From NCBI GenBank assembly GCA_018257865.1, contig JAEUBA010000146.1, positions 1 to 45,568 of the forward strand: a DNA stretch of 45,568 bases, written 5' to 3'. The notes under the pieces are model-generated. The model ran no database searches. It saw only the letters and a list, made by a program, of their open reading frames with translations, and was not told the origin of the DNA. Origin of the DNA: Stereocaulon alpinum (lineage: Eukaryota > Ascomycota > Lecanoromycetes > Lecanorales > Stereocaulaceae). Position numbers and translations under genes: made by a program. Positions 21,791 to 33,916 of this stretch are shown piece after piece. Position 1 is the first letter of the stretch; every line of letters begins with the position of its first letter.

Positions 21791-22799
21791 GTCCCTATAA
21801 TTAATATTAAATATATAGCGGTAATAACGCTAGAAGTTAATCTATTAGGCCTAACTATTATTAATATAAGGTATACGTAATACTCGTTCTATTAGTACTT
21901 CGACTTTATAACCTTTAAGCCCGCTATTAGTACTCTAATTACCGGAATTAGTAGGGTATAGCTTAAACTAACTAGGCGTAGAATAGTAAAGATCCCGTAC
22001 CTAAGGAAGAATATATTATTATATAACGTCCTCTATATACCTAAGTTAGGGGTAAACCTCCTCTTAGGCTCCTAGTTAATAGATATCGGAATCTATATTA
22101 AATTCGCTAAAAATAACTATATAATCTTATACCCTAAGCTTAGTAATATAATCGCTAAATAATAATTCGGCCTCTATATATTAGAACTTCCTTAGGGGTA
22201 ACTTATATTAAATATATATAGCGTACCTCTAAATGCTATCCGCTAGCTCTAGTACGCCCGTATAGGTTATATAGGTTAATAAAATATAGATCGGCTACCT
22301 AATATAGCTACTAAAGTAGACTTCTTAAAGAAATTCTTAGATAAATTAATCTATAAATACTATATTCTAAGCTGCTATTAGTCTACCCTATATAAGGACT
22401 TTATTAAGCTTAGAACTCGCCTAATAGAATTTATCTATAGTAATATTATAGGGCCTATTAAGCCTATTAGTTTTAACAGTAGTAAATAGGTAGTTACCTT
22501 TAAAGATAACTTTACCTACTACTCCGAAGTCTACTACGTAAAATATAAATCTAAGCTTAGCGATCTATTCTAACGGTTCTAGTATAAGTATAAGCGAGTA
22601 GGGCGCCTAATCTAACGCCTATATATAGATAATAGGGGCGAATATATTAAAGGAACCTTTTAAGAATACCTCAGCCTTAAGGGGATTATCTATAAGCCTA
22701 CGGTACCTAGAAACCCGGAATAAAATAGGACTACTAAACGTTTTAGGCAGGTCCTTATTAGACGTACCTACCCTCTACTATTAAGCTCCGAGCTCGATA
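21791..22799 (+). pseudogene. Copia-1 protease and integrase pseudogene, first segment
   Basis: The protease region near 21870 reads RYTxYSFY where the frame suggests DTGCTRHSF. The stretch LLYNVLYIPKLGVNLLLGS (about 22015-22075) is a standard copia landmark after protease. The integrase follows: GAG-pre-integrase-like LxYARIG, then YSNIIGPI (Asp to Asn), YIDNRGEY with the second catalytic Asp intact, and PRNPExNRTTKR, the DDE-domain Glu block (about 22700-22740). The frame breaks at AGTCT (22800-22804), where the solo LTR is inserted. Confidence 0.85.
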
Positions 22800-22804
22800 A
22801 GTCT

Positions 22805-22978
22805 TATTAAAATATAGGGTAGAACACTTGCTTAATTAGGTGCCTAAGTACTACACGCGCGATCTATATATAGTAGTACTAACTTAGTATACTAAGATGC
22901 TAAGACTTAGTTATTATACTAAGACTTAGTTAGTATACTAAGGCTTAGTTATCCTTAGCACGCAGGCCACTTTCAACA
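22805..22978 (-). mobile_element. Solo LTR of Copia-2 family
   Basis: 174-bp LTR in reverse orientation with a perfect 5-bp duplication AGTCT (22800-22804 and 22979-22983). It ends ACTTTCAACA, the intact reverse of a TGTTGAAAGT start, and begins TATTAAAATATAGGG. It matches the LTR at 5597-5749. Removing it with one AGTCT rejoins the Copia-1 integrase frame (LDKSF, stop, PEIMKTANYL; family LWPEAI...A.YL). A solo LTR implies LTR-LTR recombination. Confidence 0.92.
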
Positions 22979-22983
22979 AGTCT

Positions 22984-25084
22984 TTTTAGCCTGAAATTAT
23001 GAAAACGGCTAATTACCTTACCGTCCGGAGCCTAGTCGTAAAGCTTAGGAAGACCCTATATAAGGCCTTCTATAAGCGGAAGCCCTATCTTAGGTACCTT
23101 AGAACCCTTAGCTCTAAAACGTAGGCGCGAAACCGTCTCTAAAAGAAATTTATAGATAAAAGCGATACCTATTTCCTTTTAGGATATAAAGGGGATAGCT
23201 ATATCTTTCGCCTATAGTTACTAAAACAGCGCGCTATTATCCGCGCCGTCGATATCTATATTTAGGAGAAACGGCCCTGCTTCTATAGGGGTAAAGAGCC
23301 CCCAGCTAAACGCTAACGGACCTCTACTTTAGGGGAGGCGTATAATAGGAATTAGAATCCCGTTAACTTTAATATATCCCTAGTATAATTATCTAACTAA
23401 GAATCCTTAGGAGAATTATCTCCTTTAGGGGGAGAATTACCTCCCTTACCTCCTATATCTTCTAGAGAAGTATTACCTTCTCTAGGCCTAAGTTTATTAT
23501 TAATACTAAGCTCTCCAGCCCTATTACAGCTATTATTACTAATAATAATAGGTACTATAGAAGAGCGAGAGATAACTTAAGTCCTAGTAATATACCCTAA
23601 GCTCGATATCCCTAATATACGGAACCTCTCGCCGGATCCTCTCTATAGGTATTTAGTAATCTCTCTACTAGCTTAGGCGAATTTAGTAGAACCCTATAAA
23701 CCTAAAACCTACGCCGAAGTAATAGCTAATAATATATATAAAATATAGTAGGAGCTCGCTATAAAAGACGAATTTAACTCCCTTATAACTAATAATACTT
23801 AGATACTAACGTCGCCCCCGGATAGCCGGAAAGTTCTTAGGGGTAGATAGGTCTATACCTTAAAGCGTAGCCCTAAAGGGGAAATTATACGCTATAAGGT
23901 ACGCTAGGTCGTTTAAGGCCTTAAATAATAAGAAGGCCTTAATTATAATAAGACTTTCGCCTTAGTAGTTAAACCTATAAGCTATAAGGCTATATTTATA
24001 ATTACCGCCGCTATAGATTAGGACCTAAAGTAGATAGACGTTAAAATAGTATTCCTCTACGGGGACGTTAAAGAAGAGATCTTTATAGAATAGCCCTAAG
24101 GTTTCGTTTAAGGGGAAGTAAAGGTTTACCGCCTAAATAAGGCCCTATACGGCCTGAAATAATCCCCCTAAGTATAGTATAATACCTTCGCTAGCTTTGT
24201 AAACGCCGAATTAGGCGTCGTCCTATTAGAAGCTAACTTAAGTATATTTATTAACCCTAAAGATAGGACGCTGATTACCCTATATATAGACGATTTACTA
24301 ATTACGGGCCTTAGTAAGGAAGCTATTTAAAGGGTTAAAGATACCCTTAACCGTTAATTCTATATAACGGATCTTAGGCTATATAGCTATTACCTAGGGA
24401 TAACGGTTACCTAAAACTACTAATAATAAATAATATAACTAAGCTAAGAGGCCTATATTAAGAAAGTTCTTCGGGACCTTAGCCTCTAGAAATATAAAGA
24501 AACTATAACCCCTATAGAGATAACTTACTATCTAGAAAAAGCTCCTAATAGTTTTTAAGCTAACGCCTAAGACCGACTGCTATATTAGAAGGCTATTAGG
24601 TCGCTAATATACGTAATATTAGGGACTTAACCTAATATTATATACCCTATATTAGTAGTCAGCTGCTATAGTATAAACCTAATATAAGCTTATTAAGGTG
24701 CGGTTAAACGAATCTTCTAATATCTTAAGTTAATAGCTAAATACTAATTAACGTTCTTAGGACTAATTTAGGTACTAATAGGCTATACTAACTCTAATTA
24801 GGCGGGAGACTGCGATATATATAGGTCTATCTTAGGTTATATCTTTAACGTAGGTAGCGGGGCTATCAGCTAGTTATCTAAGCGATAGCCTATTATAGCC
24901 CTTTCTACCTATAAGGCTAAATATATTAGTTAGACCCTAGCGTCTAAGGAAGTAGTATAGCTCCGAAACCTACTAAGGTAGCTTAAGCCTAGTAGTTAGG
25001 AACCCTAAGCGATAATTATCTATAGGGATAATTAGGGCGTGATCGCCCTTATAAAGAATCCGGAATTCTATACTCGTAGCAAGT
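22984..25084 (+). pseudogene. Copia-1 integrase C-terminus, RT and RNase H pseudogene
   Basis: Continues the integrase, then a Pro/Ser-rich linker with an inserted-looking Leu/Ser-rich stretch (about 23400-23560), then RT: IDVKIVFLYGDVKEEIFI (about 24035-24085; family DVKTAFLYGxLxExIYM), GLKxSPxVQYNTF, and the catalytic LYIDDLLITG (about 24276-24305), with both Asp retained. RNase H follows with ISxLSKRxPIIALSTYKAKYIS (about 24865-24930). The frame is cut after RSK by Gypsy-B at CAAGT (25080-25084). Stops are nearly all at Gln/Trp-type codons. Confidence 0.9.
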
Positions 25085-25319
25085 TATGAAGGACTAGCAC
25101 GCCGGCTTAACACCGGCGGTAGTAGTATAAGAGACGTGAAGTAGCTGTAGGAGTAAAGGTATATTTATTACCCCCGTAGTAGTAGGAACTAATTCTTAAG
25201 GAACTTAGAATATTAGGGGAATCTAGGATAGATATATATTCGCTAAGATCCTACCCCCTAGTTATATTATATTACGTAAGCCGGCGGACCCTTAGTATAT
25301 ATATAGGATAGAGTTTATA
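25085..25319 (-). repeat. Gypsy-B 3' LTR
   Basis: 235-bp LTR starting TATGAAGGACTAGCACGCCG and ending GGATAGAGTTTATA, aligned with 31366-31600 over its full length. Confidence 0.93.
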
Positions 25320-25332
25320 AGTATCTCCCCCT

Positions 25333-26470
25333 CTAAGGCCCTAGTCCCTAGGTACTACGGTATAACTAGATTACTTATTAAAAAACCTTTAAACCCAATT
25401 AGGAAATATAAGGGAAAAGAGTTAATCTAGTAAGATATTGTTAAGTCGGCTTATACTATATATATAGAATACCTATTAGGTACAGCCGTAAAGCGCGTCG
25501 TTTAGAAACTTTATAAGATATATACGTAAAGGCGTGCCGTAGGCGCGTTATTATTATAGTTATTTATATATATTAGTGTTATAGGCGCCGGCGAGTAACA
25601 GGCGCGTACTAAGGTTATTATTATTTTAAATAGCTTTATAGCTAGGCGGCGACGCAGTAACGGCGCTCGCGAATATAAGAACCCTAATTACCCCGCCTAA
25701 CTTTCTCTTCCTTATAATACCTCCTATTCTTATATACACCCTAAACATTAGCTGTGTACCAGCGCGTATAGATTATACTAATATTCTTATAGTAATTCTT
25801 ATCCCTATATATATATATTTAAATACTCTAAATATTCTAAATATTATAAGTACGCTATCGTCCCTTTAGCGGGCGTTATTATTAATATACTAACTTAGGC
25901 AGAATATTAATATACCGCTTCCTTATAGAACTTGCTTCTGTATTAGAAACGATACTTACGTTTAAGGTAAGTCTCCCCCCTACGATCGCTGTGCTAACGG
26001 TTATTATAGGCTTAACTAATATTACGAGGTATATTCGCCGGCTCTGAGACGGCGCCTGTATATTAACTTACTTAGATTCCCCGCCCTTTTCGGAGGCGTA
26101 TACGGGCCTTGTTACGTCGTAATGCTCGTGCTGGCTAGTTAAGAAGAGTGCAGCGTTTAGCGTCTACTCAGCCCCCTATTAAGTCATGCACGGCAAAGAC
26201 CACTTGGGAATACTAGTCTATAGTACCTTCCAAGCACCTATCTTAGGTCTGCTAATATCAAATACACTTACGTGCGATATATCCCCGACGTATATAGTAT
26301 TAGTTAATAGCAAAACAATTCTATTTACCTACACCTTAGTGTAAGTAAGCAAGTGTAATTTTATATAGAGGAGAGCGCTCGTAGTATAATACTATTACCC
26401 CTAAAGGTTTATAATACCTATAACTTATATCGTCGCCGCTGCTTACCTGCTACCTTAGGTAGTAGTTAAG
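25333..26470 (-). other. Gypsy-B 3' non-coding region with an under-mutated patch
   Basis: About 1.1 kb between the polypurine tract and the end of pol. No reading frame is recognised. About 25960-26365 keeps many CA and TG steps (for example CATGCACGGCAAAGACCACT near 26186), in contrast to the RIP-exhausted sequence on both sides, so it may be a separate low-copy insert. No clean inverted repeat or target duplication could be assigned. Confidence 0.5.
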
Positions 26471-29400
26471 TAGCTAGAGATCGTATACGCTTGCTACCCG
26501 CCTACTTATTATAGGTTCGTATTAATTCTTAAGTATTATTAAGCTTATTATCTAGTAGCTACTAGTTATATTCTTTACCCCAGCTAGTCTATTTAACCTT
26601 ATACTAGATACCCTCTTTATTCCTAACCTTATCTATAATCTCTTCGACTTCCTATATTTCCTTATTATTAATAAGTTCTGGGGCTTATATAAAGGTTACC
26701 GCCGCCTTATTAACGTCGCGAAGGTAGTATAGTTCTAGTAGGGAAATATAAAAGGTATTATAGATTTAGTAAGTATTTAGAAGTAGTAGGTAGTACGCCT
26801 ACGCTCTAATCTTATCTATAATCTTAAAAGGGCCTACGGATTTATAAGATAATTTCTTACTTAGGCGTTTTTACTTAAGATTTTTAGTTAATAATATTAC
26901 TAAGTCTCTAACCTTATAGCTCTAAGGTTTATAATTCTTATTATACTACTTAGCTTATAAATCTTAGGCTCGCTATAGGCGCTCCGCAGCTTCGTCTCTT
27001 AATACTTATAGTAGTTAAATTCTCTTATTTATAGTAGGTATCCTCCCTTCTAAGGGCTCGTCCTTAAGTTCCTAGCGAAGTTCAGGGTAGTATCTATATA
27101 TTAGGAAGAACAGCGTCGTTCTAATAAAGGAATAAAGACTATTTATATAGGCGAATTCTACTATAGGTAGCTATCTAGCCTAATTCGTCTAATTATTATT
27201 TATAAAAATACGTAAATAGTACTCTAGTACCTAATTCTAGCGTTCCGTCTAACTATTAGTCTATAGATAAAAGGCGGTACTTAGGCGGCGCTTAATCTTA
27301 GAATAGAAGCAAATTACTAACTAGAAGGCGCTTATAAAAATAGAGCCTCTATTACTAATAATACTATTAGGTATACCGTAGCGGTAGACTATTTTAGTAT
27401 AAAATAACTCCGCTAGTTTAGCGGTATTAATTATTACCTAGGTAGGTAGATACTGTACTATTTTAGTAAATCTATCTACTATTACTAGGATATAGTTATA
27501 AACTATATTCCGGTATTTACTAGGGGGTAACTTAGTAATAAAATCTATAGAAAGTTCTTTCTAAGGCTTATTAGTAATTAGCAGTAAACTTAATTCGCTA
27601 TAGGGGCGATAGCGGGGTGCCTTTATTCTTTAGCAGATATCGTAAGTTTTAATATAGTTAGTAACTTATTTAGCGGCCCCGTTCTAATAGTATTTACGGG
27701 TAAGTAACTTATACGTCTTCTTAGCGCTAAAGTACCCTGCGAGAGGGTTATTATAGTATCTACTAATAAGTTCTTCCCGTAAGGCTTTATCCCTAGGAAT
27801 ATAGAGGTAATCCTTATATTATAGTAGCCCTTCTAAGTCTAAGGACTAGGTATTACTACGTAGACGGCAGCGTTGCGGCGTACTTTTATTACGAAAAGAT
27901 TTCGCCTAATTATCTATATCTTATAGCTCCTAGACTAAAGTCTTTATTAACCTTTAGGGTTCCTTATAAGCTGGTTTAGTAACAGTCTTCGTTTCCTTTT
28001 AGAGGATAATAACTTAGATTCCTACGATCTAGAATACCAGCGCTATCGCTGCGACTAACTCCTCACTTCCTTTATCCTTATTCTATAAGGTAAGCTTATT
28101 TTGTAATATAGGTAGAAGTTTAGTATTTAGCGGTGAAATACCTTTATAGTTAGGGCGGCGCGAAGGCGGATCTATAGGATTTAATTTACTAGTATAGTAA
28201 ATAATTTTAAAGTTAAAGGCAGCGAGCTTTAGCGCCTATCTAGCTTAGCGAGAATTTAACTCCTTCTACTTTATAAAGCCCTTAAGATTATTATAATTAG
28301 TAAGGATCTTAATAGTAAATAAACTTCCTTTTAGGTAGTATCGCTATTATTTTATTACCGCTATAATAGCGAGTAATTCTTAGTTATAGACCTTATAATT
28401 CTATTCTGCGGGGATTATCTTCTAGGACTAGAATATAACTAAACGCTAGTAGCTATTATTATTAGGTTAGATAAGTACTATAGCTACAGCGAAGTTAGAG
28501 GTATTAGTCTTAACTTATAACTACTTTTCCGGATTAAAGTAGCGTAGAAACAGCGCAGAAGCGAAGATATCTTAAAGCTTTATAAAAGCTCTTTTAGTAT
28601 TATTATTCTAGTCTAGTTAGCTAGTTTTCTTTCCGTCTTTACTATCTTTAAGTAAGTTAGTTAGAGGCGTAGCTATAGTAGAATAGTTATAGATAAAGCG
28701 CCTATAGAAGTTTATAAAGCCTAAAAAGACTTATACCTCCCTAAAGGTCTTTAGCTAAGGCTAGTCCTTAATAATTACTATACGTTCCTAATCTATTACT
28801 ACGCTATCAGTAGATATAATAAACCTAAGGAATTTAACCCTTTTAGTACTAAACTAATATTTCTTTAGGTTAGCGTATAGCGAAAACTAACGTAGTTATT
28901 CTAGCACTTACTTAATATACCGCTAGTAATCCGCCGGATCTATACTATATATTAGGATATTATCTAGATATACTATATACGTTATATTAATAAGCCTACT
29001 AAGGGCCCTATTAATATACGCTTAAAATATTACCGGCGTATTAGCGAGCCTAAAAGGTATAACTAAATATTTAAAGTAGCCGTAGTAGGTATAGAACGCA
29101 GTCTTCTACTTATTACCTTCTTTAATTTAGATCCTATAATAGGTATCCTTTAGATCTAACTTCGTAAACTTTTTAGATCTGTATAGGCGGTCTAATATCT
29201 TAGTAATTAGGGGTAGAGGGTACTGATTTTTAATAATTACCGTATTTAGCCTATAATAATCTACGTAAAGACGTAGCCTACTGTCCTTCTTTAGTATAAA
29301 GAGGATAGGTAATCCAGCTAAAGAAGTTAAGTAGCAGATCTAGCCTTTTACTAATATATTATTAAGATAGCGCCGCAGCTCCGCTAGCTTAGTTTAGAAA

Positions 29401-30000
29401 AGGTTATAGAGAGGCCTATAAAGCGGTTCTCTACCTTTTAGTATCTTAATAATATAGTCCCCTTCCTTAAATATAGGTAGGGTACCCGCCTTATTACTTA
29501 AGAAGATATTAGAGAACTCTAGCAGCTCCTTTAGAATCTATCTTAGGCTTCCTTTATCCGGCGTATATATAGCTACTATAGTATATATAATAGTATAGAC
29601 TTTAGGCTCCTATTAGAGATAGTAGCTGAAGCTAATAGGGTCTTCGACTTCTAATTTCTAAGAGTTAACTTTAAAGCGCTATTAGCCCGCCGACGGATTA
29701 AGAAGGATATTTATCTAACTTAGACCTAGTATACTAATTACTATATTAAGACCCTTTTAATTAATAGTATAGAAAAGTATACTATACTCCTTACTATATC
29801 CCTAGCTATTAACTAATATATATTAGAATTAATATATACCGTAAATATATATACCTAAGCTACTTAATAATTCTGGTAGTAGTAAGTTAGCGGTATAAGG
29901 TTATAAGTCCTATTAAACTATAAACTTTTAAGAGATTAAATTTAACTATAAACCTATATCTAGTAGAGCGAGAACCTACTACGGGCTACTTTTAAGCTTT
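26470..30000 (-). pseudogene. Gypsy-B pol pseudogene with C-terminal chromodomain
   Basis: Minus strand. RT: TYIVYLDNILIYS with the catalytic motif now YLDN (28944-28970). Integrase: KELSIDFITKLPPSKYRN then ILVIVDRFTK (about 27480-27570), GIPNSIISNRGSIF (about 27330-27375, second catalytic Asp now Asn) and an xTNSxTER block near 27245. C-terminal chromodomain: EVEEIIDKVRNKEGIxYKVK (about 26590-26670) followed by a T-S-W-G-K turn. Chromodomains of chromovirus integrases bind methylated H3K9 and direct insertion to heterochromatin, as known for the family. Start and protease not resolved. Confidence 0.85.
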
Positions 30001-31340
30001 ATCTAACCCTTTATTAGGATAGAAGGATATACCTCTACTTTTTAGTTTATCCCCGCTTCTAAGGCTATTAAGGGGATAGATCGTTTTTTATTAATACTAC
30101 GCTAATAATAGTATAGGTAGAGGACTTTTAGAGGTTAGGGTAGTAAAGACTTTTATAGCCTAGCTTCTAATAATTATAGTAGATAATCTTAGTATCTAGC
30201 TCCGAATTAACTTTCTATTTTAGGTTTTTTATACGAAGATACTATTACGTTAAAGGCGCGCTATTACTCCTTAGACCTAACTTATTAGGTCTGGAGATAT
30301 AATATTCTAGTAGGCGACTTCTAAGTAACTTAGAGCCCCTAATAGTAGACTTTCTATAGCCGACTAAGATAGCTCTGCGCTACTTATATACTATAGTATT
30401 CTCCTATATAATAGCCTATATAATAATATCTTCCTAATTATCAGATACCCTACTAGTACTAAGAATTTTATTTTTTAGTTCTAGTTTCAGCTTAGCTAGG
30501 AAGAGGTTAGCTTTTATCTTTAGTACTATAGGCAGTAGGTTAGCTTCTAACTCCTCTAAGTAGGCCTTAAATATAGTAACCTTTTAATCTAAATATTACT
30601 TAGCCTCTTTAAATCTTTTATAGGCGAAGAGACGGCGGTTTATAGGATCCGCTACTAAATTATATAGGAATTACTCGAAAAATACGAATAAGATACTATC
30701 CTAACCTTAGTCCTTAATATAGGTATTCTACTAAGTATTCGGGTTATCCTCTAAGGTATCTATATAGTAAACTATCCTTAATAATTCAGTAGTAAAGTAT
30801 TCTAGACTCTTTAGGAACTTCTTTTCTAAGTTAGTAAACTAGCGTAGGTATTTACCTTCGCTAGTACCCTTATAAGCCTATATATTATTAGGGCGAAAAC
30901 TCTTTACTACTAATAATATTTAGTATAGAAGTAGGTTTATTATTAGTCTAACGGCGGGTATAATTAGTTATTTAGGAATTTATTAGCTAGTAATATTAAC
31001 TAAGCGCGACGGCTTATTAATAGTAGTATTATCTTCTAACTCTTTAACTATCCCTATTAGTATTCTAATTATAGATTATAATCTTAAGTATTAAATTATC
31101 TTATTTTTAGCTTTAAGTGCTAATAATTCGCGAATTCGCTTTAGGCGCTAATTAGTAGCCTAGGCTTCGCGTATACGCTAATCTAGCGTAGCGTCGTCTA
31201 TCTCTAAGGTCTTAATAGATATATCGTCGGTCTCTTAGCGCTCTATTTTATTAACGTTATCGCCTTTTTCGACGGGGGGGTTAGTTATAGCGCTGCGACC
31301 GCGCTAATAACCTAATATCGCAGCAACTCTAGGCCTCTCC
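30001..31340 (-). pseudogene. Gypsy-B gag pseudogene
   Basis: Region between pol and the 5' LTR on the minus strand. A frame with PINRRLFAYKRFKEA-like text (about 30600-30650) and predicted helices, split by Gln-type stops, fits a Ty3/gypsy gag. No zinc knuckle was confidently found. The N-terminal part (about 31100-31330) is Asp/Arg/Ala-rich. Boundaries approximate. Confidence 0.55.
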
Positions 31341-31365
31341 CTTTAAAAGGTAGAAGAATTAGAAC

Positions 31366-31600
31366 TATAAAGGACTAGTACGCCGGCTTAATACCAGCGG
31401 TAGTAGTATAAGAGACGTAAAGTAGCTATAGGAGTAAAGGTATATTTATTACCCCTATAGTAGTAGGAACTAATTCTTAAGGAACTTAGAATATTAGGGG
31501 AATCTAGGATAGATATATATTCGCTAAGATCCTACCCCCTAGTTATATTATATCATATAAGCCGGCGGACCCTTAGCGTATATATAGGATGGAGTTTACA
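31366..31600 (-). repeat. Gypsy-B 5' LTR
   Basis: 235 bp, starting TATAAAGGACTAGTACGCCG and ending GGATGGAGTTTACA, where the CA end is still intact. Confidence 0.93.
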
Positions 31601-31605
31601 TAAGT

Positions 31606-31772
31606 ATATCGATATACGCTACTACTTTATTCGGGAGTAAGTTACTAATAGTACGGTAGACCTCTGCTATATACCTACTAAGTATTAAGTCGCTAATAGG
31701 CTTACTAAACCCCTCTATAAGGATAAGTTTATAAAGTTTCGTAATAACTTAGGCTTAGAATATATCGCCTAA
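31606..31772 (+). pseudogene. Copia-1 RNase H, C-terminal segment
   Basis: Continues the frame broken at 25084: YIDIRYYFIRE, then an IPTKY-VANRLTKPLYKDKF block and FRNNLGLEYIA, ending at TAA 31770-31772. This matches the conserved C-terminus of copia RNase H (RSKHIDIRYHFIRE...TKPL...LGL). His and Asp are replaced by Tyr and Asn as expected of RIP. Confidence 0.92.
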
Positions 31773-32242
31773 GGTAGAGCTTTAGTAGGAGTAGCTACCC
31801 GGACCTAGTAGGAGTAGCTACTTAGATCTAGTAGGAGCAGCTACTCAGATCTAGTAGGAGTATCCCTAAGGATCGCGCGCGAGTACTAGTTATTTAGGGC
31901 TACTATACCCGGATTATCCCTAGAGCTATTATTATACTTCGTAGTATCTATTAACCCTATATACTACCCGACTGCTTATTAATAAGAAATTAGTATATAT
32001 AGGCTAATTACGAAAATAAAAATTTAAATAACCGTATCTTATTATTTTCTGGAAAGTTTTGGTAGTAGCAGTAAAAGATAAGCTCTACTATCCTACTAAA
32101 TACTAGGTATTCAAGGTGAAATCCTACTGAGTGCCGGGTTATTAAGGTGAAAAGCAGTTGCAACTAGCGTATAGTAAATTAGTCGTTTTAGCGGACTATA
32201 ATTTAATTATCTAGTATTTAGCGTACTATATTCGAGTAGGAG
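31773..32242 (+). other. Copia-1 3' untranslated region with 27-bp repeats
   Basis: Non-coding region before the 3' LTR. It opens with about four tandem units of about 27 bp (31784-31866, core CTAGTAGGAGTAGCTAC). The part at 32100-32170 keeps some TG/CA. A purine-rich stretch GAGTAGGAG just before the LTR is the likely PPT. Confidence 0.7.
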
Positions 32243-32372
32243 TGTTAAAATTCGGGTGTTCGTATACTAAGCCTTGGTATTAATAACTAAGACTTAGCAC
32301 TAACCCTTATTTATATCTTATATAGTCGCACTTAGCTAGATAATCAAGTGTTCTACCTATTATATTTTAACA
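32243..32372 (+). repeat. Copia-1 3' LTR
   Basis: 130 bp, starting TGTTAAAATTCGGGTG and ending ATATTTTAACA, with both TG and CA ends preserved, followed by the GCTAC duplication. Confidence 0.94.
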
Positions 32373-32377
32373 GCTAC

Positions 32378-33915
32378 CTCTATATAAGGTTCGTTATATT
32401 ATATACTTCCTAAATTTAGAGTAAAAGGTAGCTCTTCGCGCTAAGGACTAGAGGATTTAAGATATAGTAAAAGCTAAATATACTAAAGAATACTTAATTA
32501 CTTATACTACTAGTAAGGAGATATCTACGCTAGTAATTAATAATTATTTTAAACGTATCTATAAGCTACGCGCTACTACTATTATCCTAAGTCTTCTAGA
32601 ATTCTCTTAGCGTAACTACCTCAGTCTTACTTAGGACGAGCTTAAAGGTAGGGCTTTATATAATAATAGTAAGGGTTATACGGATTTTATAAAGTTAGCT
32701 AGCCTAATATAGAATTAGGCTAAGATACCGCTAGATAGTATATATACTAAATATATTAATAAACTTACTACTAATATACTAAAGTTAGTAAAACTTAAAG
32801 AGTTAATTAACTTACTAGGGGAAGATCTCTACGGGTAACTAGAGAAACTAGTTATATTTACTAGCTCTCCTATTATTATATATATTCTAGCGGTAGTAAG
32901 TCTATATCTCCTCCGCTATTCCGCCTTAATTATATACTAACCTTATTCTAGTAGTTTGAAAAGTATTTTCCTAGTAAATAGCTATAGTATAGCTTAACCG
33001 TACCTCCTAAGAAGCGAGATAAATTATATATATAGCTATTTTAAGAAGAGGATAATAAGCGCTTCCTTATCTCTACGAAATATATCCTTAAAACTAGTAT
33101 TACCCTAACCCGTATATTTAGAAGTATAAATATAGATATAGACTAGATATAATTCTATAATATTTAATATAATAGGCGGGTGGTTCAGCTATCTTAGCGA
33201 AATTTAAAGACATATAACTACTACTTTATTACGGATAATATAGATAGAGTAGATTAGAAGGTATTATTTAAATAGAGTAGAGATAATATAATAAGGGGAT
33301 AGGCGTATAAGTAAGCTAAATAATAAAGATTAGCTAGATATCTAAAAAAGGTTACTAAAAACTAGTATAAGAATAAATTTTTACTATTATATCTTATATT
33401 CCCTATAGGGTTAGCGAACCTAAAAGAAGACTTTATAGCTCTACTAATATCTAAAGCCTATATTAAGCCTAAGTAATTTAATAGTATAAAGCCGTCTACT
33501 AAAGATCTACTACCTCCGTTACTAGTTTTTAATCTAAAGCGGAAGCGGCCTTTAGCTTTAATAGGCGAGCTCTATTATCCTAATTAGGTTATATCTAACT
33601 AAGGGTATTATAACTATAAATAATAGCGTTAATAGTATAGGAAGGAGGAGGCGCTATATATAAAGAACTATATAGGAGTGCAGACTAGTACTAATACTAT
33701 ATAGGTAAGAATAGGTAATATAAATATAACTTTAGTATAAGGTTTAAAGTAATAGGAGCCTTTTAGTAAGCTTAGTCTTATAAGCGCTATATTAGCTGGT
33801 AAAGGAAAGAATAATATATATATTAATAAAATATTATTTATTATTAACCCGGACGCTCTAATTTAGGAGTTAGGGTTTAAACGTAAGCTAAGCGTAAGCT
33901 ATTTAATTTATTAAA
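32378..33915 (+). pseudogene. Element X copy 1, unidentified long ORF, 3' segment
   Basis: Continues the X1 frame after Copia-1 (PLYKVRYIIYFLNLE). It is Leu/Ile/Lys-rich, with TDFIKLASLI and LKELINLLGEDLYG-like stretches near 32690-32830, and later a Lys/Asn-rich tail with GLANLKEDF near 33415. At least one frame change lies near 33300-33400. It ends just before a purine tract (AAAGGGGGAT, about 33917) and the LTR-like tandem units. Family unknown; no RT, integrase or transposase signature is visible. Confidence 0.55.
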
Positions 33916-33916
33916 T

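Larger units (their letters stand above)
25085..31600 (-). mobile_element. Gypsy-B, full-length chromovirus (Ty3/gypsy)
   Basis: 6,516 bp with two 235-bp LTRs (25085-25319 and 31366-31600). The 5-bp duplication is CAAGT on the left (25080-25084) and TAAGT on the right (31601-31605), the difference being one CpA-to-TpA change. Coding is on the minus strand. A purine tract (AGGGGGAGATACT on the minus strand) adjoins the left LTR. RT, integrase and a C-terminal chromodomain are present. It interrupts Copia-1 RNase H; removal restores RSKYIDIRYYFIRE. Confidence 0.94.
18184..32372 (+). mobile_element. Copia-1, Ty1/copia retrotransposon with four nested insertions
   Basis: Bounded by direct LTRs (18184-18317 and 32243-32372) and a perfect 5-bp target duplication GCTAC (18179-18183 and 32373-32377). 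The span is 14.2 kb because it carries element D, the TRIM inside D, a Copia-2 solo LTR and Gypsy-B; without these it is about 6 kb, normal for copia. Plus-strand domain order is gag with zinc knuckle, protease, integrase, RT, RNase H, the copia order. It sits inside the ORF of X1, and removing it with one GCTAC restores a continuous frame (FIKLPLYKVRY). Confidence 0.93.

Noticed and set aside
18184..32372. A single very large (14 kb) retrotransposon
   Set aside because: The size is explained by four nested insertions with their own LTRs and target duplications.
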